A stretch of 64,000 nucleotides of DNA from Mucilaginibacter sp. SMC90 (GTDB lineage Bacteria > Bacteroidota > Bacteroidia > Sphingobacteriales > Sphingobacteriaceae): contig NZ_CP094527.1 in assembly GCF_022811725.1 (NCBI RefSeq), positions 4,092,001-4,156,000 of the forward strand, written 5' to 3'. The notes beneath the pieces were generated by a model, which had not been told where the DNA came from, searched no databases, and saw nothing but the letters and a program-made list of their open reading frames with translations. This document shows, piece by piece, positions 17,618 to 26,117 of this stretch. Position 1 is the first letter of the stretch. Each line of letters opens with the position of its first letter. The translations under genes were made by a program, and so were the position numbers.

Positions 17618-19915
17618 TTAATTCTTTTCTTTTTCACCATTAAACACATAAACAGGATGCCCGTCTTTGTAAAACACTTTGATCTGCCCTGGTCTCTTTA
17701 ATAATTGGCTCCCGATCAAGCCACCATTAATATACAGTAGTTTACCCGAAACATCGATACCGGATAGATCAAGAAGTCCTTGCGTACCTGCCGGCACTTT
17801 TAACTTTATATTTAATAAAGCACCATCCGGTACAAGATCAAAATTTATAAGGCCATAACGCGTGGGTACGGTAGCGTTAATATGCTTTAACCCGCCCGGC
17901 AGAGGCTTTATCATGAACTTTTTAAAGCCAGGTTCAACCGGAGCAATGCCGGCAGCATACTGCATCAGCAGGGCCAGCGGACCACCACTCCAGCCGTGAT
18001 TGCTTGTTTCGTAAAACCCTTGCTGCCAGCCTTCCCATAACGTAGTACCTTCACCGTTCACCATAGCAGCATACCGTTCTTTCATCCGTTGAAGTGCATC
18101 GTCGGCGTGCCCCATCATAAACATAGCTTCCAATACATATTTCTCCATATATGGCCCGGCATATTGCTGATTTTTCAATACCTCATTTATTTGCTCCCAT
18201 TTATCCCTGCCAGCCAGGCCGGTAACAACAGCCATGGCATTTCCCCGGTCATCGGGTGAGCCTTTGTGCGCGGGCGAGCGGTATGCAGTCCCTGTCCAAA
18301 AAGTTTGATCAAATTTGGCACTGATACTTATCATTTGTGTTTGGTATGCTACAGTGTCTTTAGGAAACCCTGATAAAACAGCCATTTTTTTGGCCGACGA
18401 CAAAGCCGAGTAATACCATGCATTATCAAGCAGCGGCGCATCAATGTTTTGGCCCCAGTCCTGCCAGTTCCATTTGCCATCCCTGTGTTTTACCAGACCG
18501 TCAGCGCCTATACTCCATAAAGAGAGGTATTTTTTAACTGTGGGATAAGCTTCAATAAGCGTTTTTTTGTCGCCGGTAAACAGGTAATAATCCCAAAAGC
18601 CCAAATTGCCGATAGCGGCCAGGCTCTGCAGCGGTAGCTCGCGATGCGGGCCAAATGGCAGCGGCGGGTGCGGGCCCGGTATTGGCGAGTAAAGCACCCC
18701 TTCATCGGTTTGCCAGCTTACCAATTCGTTAATGGCCTTTTGTACCAACTGATGTGCGCTAGCCGAAAAAGCATAATAGCCTTGTAAAGATTCAGTTACC
18801 ACATCACCCCACCACATGGCACGTTCGCGGGTAGGGCAATCCATAAAATTATCACGCATGTTAAGGTAAAGCGTGCGACGGGCTTTTTGCCAGAGGTTGT
18901 TATAAAACTCATCATTGCAGGTAAATGCTCCATCGAAACCGGTATCATAGCCCGTTTCGCGATATTGCAGCGAGATCACCTCTACTCCTGTCGGAAACGT
19001 GTACCATACCTGCTCTCCACTCATCCACCCCGGTGATTCAAACTCCTGTACGCCGCTGCGCGTGATATAACACGAGCGTACGTTGTATGCCCCGCCATCG
19101 GTATATTTATCTGTATTAATATTGATTACCAGGCCAGCCGGTGCCTTAATTTTAAAATATGGCGTAATCTGTGCATTATAAGGCAATTTCATGATCATGA
19201 TATTGCCGATGGGGCTTTTCGAAAAGCTATTCACATAATTTTTAAGGCCATAATCTTTCCATTGAGGTATCTGCCGGTTAACCAGCTTACCCCATGGCAA
19301 TGCCGGAGATGTACCGTAGTTGGCAGCACGAGGCCAGGCGCAGTCATCATAATCAGCAGCGTACCATCCTGTATCGTCTTTACGAGCATCAAAGGTTACG
19401 TTAAACTCGGCCAGTGGCCGGTAAGGCTGCGGGCCTGTTTGCAAAGTATCAAAACCTGGATGTATCGATGCCCGCCAGCTGCTATCGGTTGCTATCAGGC
19501 TGTTTGCCGGTGTATTAAGATAAAATCCGCCACGGCCGCTGCTGTTGTGCCCGTGCCCCTCCTTTCCCCAATACCAAACCAACGCCGCAATAGTGTTTTT
19601 TCCTTTCACCAGGTAAGGCTTAAGGTCTATGGTATCAGCGTAGGTATCATGCGGGTTGGGCGTTCGCTTTAGCCCACCTTCCCTTATTATGAGTTGTCCA
19701 TTTATCCAAAGCCAGTATTTGGAATCGGCTGCTATGGTGGTTTGCATTTTGGCCGGAAGCTGATCAATCGTCACCTGTTTGCGAAACCGCATCCAGCAAT
19801 TGACCTGATTAATGCCGGGTTGCCAGATCCATTGTGCAGGGTGTTCAGGTGCAATCCTCGCTATGGCCGGTATACAAATAAGCAGGATGAAAATTAATAA
19901 GCTTGCGCGCCTCAT
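17618..19915 (-). CDS. Secreted GH78-like alpha-L-rhamnosidase
   Basis: The ATG at 19915 (MRRASLLIFILLICIPAIA) is chosen as the start, giving 765 residues. It supplies a signal peptide and leaves 13 bases after the upstream GH2 stop, whereas the longer frame to 19966 would overlap that gene. N-terminal beta-sandwich domains carry WIWQPG and the WLWINGQ segment (about residues 25-160) and precede the (alpha/alpha)6 barrel. The barrel holds the family hallmark DCPTRERAMWWGD (about 359-371), followed later by WEGWQQGF and NHGWSGGP, which include candidate catalytic acids. Inverting rhamnosidases of this type release terminal alpha-L-rhamnose, here probably from rhamnogalacturonan or arabinogalactan fragments. 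The operon context (GH2, sulfatase, GH53) supports pectin side-chain degradation. Confidence 0.82.
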   Translation of the reverse strand: MRRASLLIFILLICIPAIARIAPEHPAQWIWQPGINQVNCWMRFRKQVTIDQLPAKMQTTIAADSKYWLWINGQLIIREGGLKRTPNPHDTYADTIDLKPYLVKGKNTIAALVWYWGKEGHGHNSSGRGGFYLNTPANSLIATDSSWRASIHPGFDTLQTGPQPYRPLAEFNVTFDARKDDTGWYAADYDDCAWPRAANYGTSPALPWGKLVNRQIPQWKDYGLKNYVNSFSKSPIGNIMIMKLPYNAQITPYFKIKAPAGLVININTDKYTDGGAYNVRSCYITRSGVQEFESPGWMSGEQVWYTFPTGVEVISLQYRETGYDTGFDGAFTCNDEFYNNLWQKARRTLYLNMRDNFMDCPTRERAMWWGDVVTESLQGYYAFSASAHQLVQKAINELVSWQTDEGVLYSPIPGPHPPLPFGPHRELPLQSLAAIGNLGFWDYYLFTGDKKTLIEAYPTVKKYLSLWSIGADGLVKHRDGKWNWQDWGQNIDAPLLDNAWYYSALSSAKKMAVLSGFPKDTVAYQTQMISISAKFDQTFWTGTAYRSPAHKGSPDDRGNAMAVVTGLAGRDKWEQINEVLKNQQYAGPYMEKYVLEAMFMMGHADDALQRMKERYAAMVNGEGTTLWEGWQQGFYETSNHGWSGGPLALLMQYAAGIAPVEPGFKKFMIKPLPGGLKHINATVPTRYGLINFDLVPDGALLNIKLKVPAGTQGLLDLSGIDVSGKLLYINGGLIGSQLLKRPGQIKVFYKDGHPVYVFNGEKEKN

Positions 19916-19928
19916 ATTTTCCTTTGGT

Positions 19929-22742
19929 TTAACGCAGTTCTGTATAATCCGATTTCCCGGATTCATTAATGGCAGCCAGCTTAACCGTAACTTTTCCTCC
20001 CTTACTGCCTAATTTAATTTGATATTGATCGGCCAAACTGGTATTAATTAGTTCATGGTGCCAATTCTTTTCATTGCCATAGTGGAATAACAGATCATAA
20101 CCGGTTGCCTTTTTTACCGGTTCAAAGCAGATTACAGCATCATTTCCATTACTGATCACTCCTTGAATGCGTGGACTTACCCGCAAGCCTCCATCAGGTT
20201 TTACCGCTATTTCTTCTGACCAGGTTGATTCTTCGCCATCCGCAGTTGTTCGTTTAACCCTGTAATAGTATGTTTTGCCGTTCATTAAGCCGTTTACTTT
20301 AAACGAGCCTTTGGTATCGGCAACTGTATTCATTGCGTGGGTATAATCGCCCGCATGCTCAGTTACCTGTACGGTAAACCGCCGGTCATCCACAGTAGTT
20401 TCAACTCCCGTGAAAAACGCGCTATTGGCAGCTTCGCTAAAGCGGATAAGGGGTGGCAATAAATGTCCGGTTTGGATGATGGCTGGTAGTTTTGTCAAAG
20501 TTTCCCCTGCATTGTTAACGGCAACCAATTCAATATTGGTAATATGAACGGTATCAGCAATATTGATATAGCTACCGATAGTTGGCTGGGTTTCTTTAAT
20601 CTGTCCCGCAACCTGATACCGAACTTTGTACATCGCAGCCGAACCGTCCTTTTCAAACCTGATCTGGGTGATAGCTTGTTTGACTTCATCACTACCGATT
20701 TGCTTATATCCGCTTGTCGCAAATAAAACACGAGGCTTTAAAGGTTTTTGAAAATAGATCACCGTGTCATATAACACATAATTTTGAGGTGATACCAGAC
20801 TTATATTGGCCTTAAAGGCAGTCCCGTTTCTGCCATTTAACGTCAAACTTAACGGGCTGTCGCCGGGACGTATCACAGGTAATGCGGCAAAATCACCGCC
20901 AATTAACTTACCTGCGTTATCTACCAGTTTTAATACTACACGGTACCCTTCAAGTTCGTACGCCGGTAAATCAAAAACTGCACGTGGCTTAATGTTAACA
21001 TTAACCTCAACATCATTTGATGGCGCTCCGCCCTTTATATCAGCTTTAAATCCTGCTACCGGCATGTTAGTTTTACGGAATGAATAAAAAGCCGCCTTCT
21101 TTTGTCTCGCCACATCTACCAGCCCCCAGGGACGGTTTTGCGAGGCCTCTTTAGTATCTTTATAGGTGCTCCGGTAATCGTTAAATGTCCACAACGACGC
21201 GCCGATCAGATAGGGCTTCATCCGCAGGGAATCCATCATGTGTTGGATTGGAAAATCGGTTGACAGATCCTCATTTAATTGTCCAAGCCCAAACTCTGAT
21301 AAAAACAACGTGCTTTCAGGATGCGCCTTATGGATCCGGTCGACCAGTTTGCCTATTTCGCGACCATAACAATTAATAAACCCGATGTCAGAAAATTGCA
21401 AATGATCGGTAGGATTGGCGGCTGTGTAGCTCACTGTAACGCCCAGCCGCGTAGAATCCAACTGTTTTACCAGTTGAATGGCTTTATCGGTATAAGGCAT
21501 TACTTCCTTGTTCTTTCCAATCTCATTGCCTACGCTCCAGCCAATAATGCATGGATGATTATAATGATCATCTATCATCCGGCGCAGCCACTCGTTAGTT
21601 ACGGGGTTATCAGTTTTCACCAAACTGTTCTTATCACCCCAAACGGGTATCTCTTCGCAAATCATGATGCCCTGCTCGTCAAGGTAGTCCAATAGCTCCT
21701 GGTGATAAGGCATGTGCGACATGCGCGCAACGCCAACGCCCAGGCTTTTCATCAAATCAATATCTTCTTTAACCCTCCATAGCGGCAAGGTGTTACCGGT
21801 AGCACGGTCATCGGGCACAAGGTTAAAGCCCAGCGGCCTTATAACTTTGCCATTTAGTTTAAGTTGCTTTTTGGTCTTATCCATTTCAACTACACGCAAG
21901 CCAAAACGTCCGCTCAACGTGTCAACAGCAGCTACTCCCTTATATAATGTTATTTTGTATGTGTAAAGAGTCGGCTCATCCAGGTTCCAGAGCCTAAACT
22001 CACCTGGGTTGATCTGCGTTTCAAGCAATTGTTTGGTAGTTTGATTTGCTGCAATATTGGTTTTAAAAGGAACCGTTTTTACCAGATTACCTTTCACTGC
22101 AATCTCGATTTTACCCGATACACCAGCAGCCTGATGTGATGTGTTGATCAACGCTAATTCAAAATTAACTACGGCAGTACGTTTATCCAGGTAAACCTTT
22201 GGCGTAACGTGGTTTTTAGCGATATATACCGGGTCATTAACCAGTAATTTAACCGGGCGCCTGATACCTCCCCAGTTCCATAGTGCACCTATTTTAAAAT
22301 GATTGTCGGCACATACTACAACTGTATTTGTTTGACCATAACGCAGTAAACCTGAAACGTCGTTTTCAAATTGCAGGTAGCCCAGGTTGTTTTCTGTAAC
22401 AAACTGCCCATTAACCCAAACTTTGGCAAGGTTGTAAACCCCTTCAAAATAAAGCCTGATGAGCTTGCCTTTTAAGGTTGAAGGGATAAAAACCGTTTTT
22501 TTATACCAACCTTTGCCTGTGTATGCAGTGTAGCGGTTTTCGGTGTTCCAATTACCGGGCACACTGAGTTGGTCGGTATATGCCCGCGCTTCGGTTGCAT
22601 ACCAGTGCTGTGCTTCGCCTGCATCAGCAGAATCGGTTTGAAACTGCCATGTGCCGTTAAGCGAAATGCTTTTTTGAGCATGGGCGAAAATGGCTGATAA
22701 CAACAACAACAAACAAACCGGCAAAAATATCTTGTACTTCAT
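19929..22742 (-). CDS. Secreted GH2 glycosidase with C-terminal fibronectin III-like domains
   Basis: The 937-residue enzyme has a signal peptide (MKYKIFLPVCLLLLLSAIFA, cut after HAQ). Residues of about 25-170 are the GH2 jelly-roll (SLNGTWQFQTD, GKGWYKKTVFIP) and about 175-285 the immunoglobulin-like domain. The TIM-barrel spans about 290-560, with acid/base Glu407 in SVGNE and nucleophile Glu484 in FLSEFG. The remaining 370 residues are beta-rich. They include two fibronectin III-like repeats (FKVNGLMNGKTYYYRVKRTT and VTVKLAAINESGKSDYTEL), which may bind substrate or act as spacers. It differs clearly from the GH2 at 13007 and is not its recent duplicate. It begins a sub-block of the cluster after a terminator-like hairpin. 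Beta-galactosidase or beta-glucuronidase activity is possible. Confidence 0.84.
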   Translation of the reverse strand: MKYKIFLPVCLLLLLSAIFAHAQKSISLNGTWQFQTDSADAGEAQHWYATEARAYTDQLSVPGNWNTENRYTAYTGKGWYKKTVFIPSTLKGKLIRLYFEGVYNLAKVWVNGQFVTENNLGYLQFENDVSGLLRYGQTNTVVVCADNHFKIGALWNWGGIRRPVKLLVNDPVYIAKNHVTPKVYLDKRTAVVNFELALINTSHQAAGVSGKIEIAVKGNLVKTVPFKTNIAANQTTKQLLETQINPGEFRLWNLDEPTLYTYKITLYKGVAAVDTLSGRFGLRVVEMDKTKKQLKLNGKVIRPLGFNLVPDDRATGNTLPLWRVKEDIDLMKSLGVGVARMSHMPYHQELLDYLDEQGIMICEEIPVWGDKNSLVKTDNPVTNEWLRRMIDDHYNHPCIIGWSVGNEIGKNKEVMPYTDKAIQLVKQLDSTRLGVTVSYTAANPTDHLQFSDIGFINCYGREIGKLVDRIHKAHPESTLFLSEFGLGQLNEDLSTDFPIQHMMDSLRMKPYLIGASLWTFNDYRSTYKDTKEASQNRPWGLVDVARQKKAAFYSFRKTNMPVAGFKADIKGGAPSNDVEVNVNIKPRAVFDLPAYELEGYRVVLKLVDNAGKLIGGDFAALPVIRPGDSPLSLTLNGRNGTAFKANISLVSPQNYVLYDTVIYFQKPLKPRVLFATSGYKQIGSDEVKQAITQIRFEKDGSAAMYKVRYQVAGQIKETQPTIGSYINIADTVHITNIELVAVNNAGETLTKLPAIIQTGHLLPPLIRFSEAANSAFFTGVETTVDDRRFTVQVTEHAGDYTHAMNTVADTKGSFKVNGLMNGKTYYYRVKRTTADGEESTWSEEIAVKPDGGLRVSPRIQGVISNGNDAVICFEPVKKATGYDLLFHYGNEKNWHHELINTSLADQYQIKLGSKGGKVTVKLAAINESGKSDYTELR

Positions 22743-22809
22743 GGATCGGGCTTCTTTTCTCGATTAAAACTATTAGGTTGATGAATAAATTGGTGATCGG
22801 TGTGATAAA

Positions 22810-22855
22810 ATTTAAAAACACATCCCGGCCGCTGCTACCGCAAGCGACCGGGGGA
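22810..22855 (-). terminator. Terminator-like hairpin between GH53 and GH2
   Basis: On the minus strand a GC-rich imperfect hairpin (CCGGG 22848-22852 with CCCGG 22824-22828; AGCG 22843-22846 with CGCT 22830-22833) is followed by a T-rich stretch. It lies in the only large gap (121 bases) of the cluster and may reduce read-through into the GH2-GH78-sulfatase-GH2 block. Confidence 0.5.
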
Positions 22856-22863
22856 TAAAATAC

Positions 22864-24390
22864 TTAATTGGTTTTGTAAAATGCAACATCATCAATCCTG
22901 CACCACTTACCTGCAGGTGCGTCTGACCGCAGGCCAAAATCGCATTGGCCGTTTGTGATCACAATGTTAGGGATTTCTATATAAGTCCAGTTACTGGTAA
23001 CCGGCAAAGTCTTGTTCAGTTCGGTGCTACCGAAATCTTTCGCGAAAAGCTGACAGGTATTTTGCCCGCCGCTGCTTTGTACCCAGGCCGATAGTTTGTA
23101 GGTACCGTTGGTTAGCCCGGTTTTAATTTGGTGGGTAGATACCTGGTAGGCCGACCCTAACCAGTGCGTTAAACGGTACGAGCCTAAAAATCCTGATGCT
23201 TCGGTATAATCTGCCGTATATGTACTTGTTAGCGAATTGGTTGTCCAGCCGGTTGGTGTTTGCGTTGCAGACCCATTAGCTTCAAAACTATAGTTATTTA
23301 CATAGTTGGTTTCATTTAGCTGGTCATTTAAATAGGCATCCATAGTGACAAGCGGGCGGCCATTAGCAAACGCACCGCGATTACCTATAAGCGATTCGGG
23401 TTCCCAATAAAACATACCGGCCACTCCGGGCGCTGCAATTGTTTGCGATTTATCCATCGTCATAGCTAATATATCACGACCGGTAACCGGCCCATTCCTG
23501 AATACACCTATCTCGCATATCATTACCGGAACGTTATAACGATTACTGATATCTTTAAAAGTATTATTGTGGTCGTTAACATAGCCTCTCCAATCGCCGG
23601 TATAGTCTGGCGGATAATCTGAAAAGCCAATCATGTCAAACTTTGCCCCGTTTGCCACCAAATTATCAAAATAAAATCTCGCCTGGCCGTCGCTAACAGC
23701 CGATAGGTGAATAATTACCTTGATGCTATTATTAATTGCTTTCACCGCATCATAACCACGATTAAGCAAAGTAGCCAGCCGGTCATATTTATAAGCGCTG
23801 CTAAAATTAACCTTGGCAACAGGGTTTAAAATACCCAAATCGGTTTCGTTACCCACCTGCGCCCAGGTTGGGGTTACACCCAACGTTTTCAGGGTATCAA
23901 GCATACCATAAATATGGTTGTAAATATCATTGCCCAGGGTAGTAAGGTTACTCGTGTCGGGCATCCAGGAGGGTGGAATAGGCTGATGCAGGTTATCAGC
24001 CCAGGTGTGACTTAAATGAAAATCGATCATAACTTTCATACCCAGGTCATTGGCGCGCTTTGCCATAGTTGCTACATCTTTTTTACCGCTGTAGCCGGTT
24101 GCATCTACCCACACCCTTAACCTGATGGAGTTGATCCCTTTTTCCTTTAGTACTTTGATGCAATCGTCTGGTGCTCCGGCGGCATTGTAAAAAACGCTGT
24201 CAAGGTCTTCATACTTAGATAATCCGCTAATGTCCGCTCCGCGGAAATAGCCTCCGCCGGGTACAGATTCCACTGTTAGACGGTTGCCGCCGGCATCATT
24301 GGTTGCAACCGGCGCGGTTACTAATTGTTTTTTGCAGGCAACGGTTACGCAAAGCAAGGCGATGCCCATCGCTGTAAGTAATGATCTCAT
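22864..24390 (-). CDS. GH53 endo-beta-1,4-galactanase lipoprotein with C-terminal carbohydrate-binding module
   Basis: This 508-residue enzyme is predicted to cut beta-1,4-galactan, the side chain of rhamnogalacturonan I. The N-terminus is a lipoprotein signal (MRSLLTAMGIALLCVTVAC, acylated Cys19), so it probably sits on the cell surface. The GH53 barrel covers about residues 45-360: FRGADISGL, SIRLRVWVD, MIDFHLSHTWAD, acid/base Glu182 in QVGNETDLGIL and nucleophile Glu293 in MICEIG. Residues of about 365-508 (NNYSFEANG to RIDDVAFYKTN) form a jelly-roll module of the kind fused to GH53 enzymes, possibly CBM61. It follows the symporter by 42 bases. As the only clear endo-acting enzyme here, it is the best clue to the substrate of the whole locus. 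Confidence 0.9.
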   Translation of the reverse strand: MRSLLTAMGIALLCVTVACKKQLVTAPVATNDAGGNRLTVESVPGGGYFRGADISGLSKYEDLDSVFYNAAGAPDDCIKVLKEKGINSIRLRVWVDATGYSGKKDVATMAKRANDLGMKVMIDFHLSHTWADNLHQPIPPSWMPDTSNLTTLGNDIYNHIYGMLDTLKTLGVTPTWAQVGNETDLGILNPVAKVNFSSAYKYDRLATLLNRGYDAVKAINNSIKVIIHLSAVSDGQARFYFDNLVANGAKFDMIGFSDYPPDYTGDWRGYVNDHNNTFKDISNRYNVPVMICEIGVFRNGPVTGRDILAMTMDKSQTIAAPGVAGMFYWEPESLIGNRGAFANGRPLVTMDAYLNDQLNETNYVNNYSFEANGSATQTPTGWTTNSLTSTYTADYTEASGFLGSYRLTHWLGSAYQVSTHQIKTGLTNGTYKLSAWVQSSGGQNTCQLFAKDFGSTELNKTLPVTSNWTYIEIPNIVITNGQCDFGLRSDAPAGKWCRIDDVAFYKTN

Positions 24391-24432
24391 ACGTGTAAAT
24401 TATTGGTTTTAAAAATTGGTTTTAATTACACA

Positions 24433-26106
24433 TCAGGCGGAGGACACCGTGGAGCGGTGCCATACCTTAAACCAGATCCAAACGGCCAGAAAAATGATAA
24501 ACGCCCCCACCCCAAGCGCCATGGCCGAAGCACTTGTGGCAATTATGCCAAGCGTCATAATGCCAGCTCCCACCACAGCCATGCTCACGGCTATCACTTT
24601 TACACCAAAAACATTTTGCCGCGCGGCATCGCCTGAAAGCGCACGCTCAGTTGCCTCCGGCATTTCGGCTGCGCGTATAAAGTCGGGCCCTATTTTATTG
24701 GCCGCCCTTGCCATTAGCTCTACTATAGCCAGCAGCAGCACAGGCAGGCCAACGCCTACCACAGTTTCTACAGTGCGGCTCAGGCTAAAATTAAACAGTG
24801 CCGGAGCAATCGTTTTAAAAAACAACCCGGTTAATAGTGATATCAGTGAAATGCTCACCAGCGATGTGGCTGTTTGCCTGCGCGAGAACAATGACCAGAT
24901 AACCGGCCCGAACAACGCGCCGCCAGCGATAGAAGCCGTACTGAGCACTACTTCTACTACCCCTCCGGCCCGTGGGATAAGAATAGCCACAACTATAGTG
25001 GCCGCCCCGAAAAACAAAGTAAATAAACGCGCCATCATGATCATCTCTTTCTCAGATGCTGCAGGCCTGAGCAGCGGTTTATAAACATCGTTGGCAAAAA
25101 CTGTAGCTACCAGGTTGATGGTGGTGTTGGCTTTACTTGATGTGGCCGAGATCATCCCCGCCAGCACCAGGCCTATCAGCCCCGCAGGCAGTACCTTTTG
25201 GCAAAGCATAATATAAGCACCTTCAGGTTCCAGCCCATGCAGGTTAGGATTAATGATACGATAGATCATCGGCGGCAGCATCCAAATGAGCGGACTAACC
25301 AGGTAAAGTATAGTGAACAGGTAAGCAACCTTTTTTGATTCGCGGGCGGTGGCTACGCTGGTATAACGTTGTACATAAGCCCAGTTACCTCCAATATAAA
25401 ACAACTGGTAAACAACAAAGGCCAACATAAACTCCAGCGTATAGTCGCTATTAAAGGGCTTGAAGAAGCCCGCCGGGGCTTTTGCAAAAAGCTGCGCCGG
25501 CCCGCCAATTTCTTTTAATGCAATGGGTATAACAATGATCACTGCTGCCGAAAGAATAACAAACTGAATGACATCGGTAACCAAAACGGCCCATAAACCA
25601 CCTGCCGCAGTGTAAAGTACAATCATAAGGCCAATAACGATAATGCAGGCGTTAAGCGAGAATGGCGTAGCAACATGCACCATTTTGCCCACCGGATAAA
25701 GCACCGCGGCGGTTGAAAAAAGACTAAGTAACAGGATGAGATAAGTATAAAACTGTTGTGTTTTTAACCCAAAACGACGGCCGAGATAATCGGCTGCCGT
25801 TACGGCACCGGTTTGCTTCCATTTTGCGGCCACAAACCTGGCAACCAACAACCCGCTAATGGCCATGGTAAGTTGGATAACATTAGAAACCAGCCCGCTT
25901 TTATAAGCGATAGAACCCCAAACCACAAACGTACCAGCCGAAAAGTAACTGATAAATAACGACAGCCCGTTGATCCACCAGGGCGTAGCGCCTCCGGCTT
26001 CAAAAAAAGCCTGCCCATTCTTGCTGCTTGCCCTGGTAAACGTGAGGCCGATAGCGAAGATCAAGAGGGCGAAGACCGCCATTACACAAAAATCAAGTTT
26101 TACCAT
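24433..26106 (-). CDS. Sodium/solute symporter (SSS family) for a sugar or oligosaccharide
   Basis: The 557-residue inner-membrane protein has about thirteen hydrophobic helices. SSS family features include the N-terminal AVFALLIFAIGLTF helix, the GxxPWWINGLSLFISYFSAGTFVVWG region and the GMISATSSKANTTINL loop. The ATG at 26106 is chosen because it lies 11 bases after the preceding stop and begins directly at the first helix; the frame is open to 26130 but that would overlap the FAD gene. In a utilisation locus such a transporter brings the mono- or disaccharide made in the periplasm into the cytoplasm, driven by sodium. It follows the oxidoreductase, whose product or substrate it may carry (inference). 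The C-terminal 120 residues include two further helices and vary more among relatives. Confidence 0.85.
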   Translation of the reverse strand: MVKLDFCVMAVFALLIFAIGLTFTRASSKNGQAFFEAGGATPWWINGLSLFISYFSAGTFVVWGSIAYKSGLVSNVIQLTMAISGLLVARFVAAKWKQTGAVTAADYLGRRFGLKTQQFYTYLILLLSLFSTAAVLYPVGKMVHVATPFSLNACIIVIGLMIVLYTAAGGLWAVLVTDVIQFVILSAAVIIVIPIALKEIGGPAQLFAKAPAGFFKPFNSDYTLEFMLAFVVYQLFYIGGNWAYVQRYTSVATARESKKVAYLFTILYLVSPLIWMLPPMIYRIINPNLHGLEPEGAYIMLCQKVLPAGLIGLVLAGMISATSSKANTTINLVATVFANDVYKPLLRPAASEKEMIMMARLFTLFFGAATIVVAILIPRAGGVVEVVLSTASIAGGALFGPVIWSLFSRRQTATSLVSISLISLLTGLFFKTIAPALFNFSLSRTVETVVGVGLPVLLLAIVELMARAANKIGPDFIRAAEMPEATERALSGDAARQNVFGVKVIAVSMAVVGAGIMTLGIIATSASAMALGVGAFIIFLAVWIWFKVWHRSTVSSA

Positions 26107-26117
26107 GTTGTAATATA

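Noticed and set aside
24416..25084. 222-codon open frame opposite the symporter gene
   Set aside because: It is rich in Ala, Ser and Thr in the manner of an antisense frame through membrane-protein codons and overlaps the conserved SSS gene completely.
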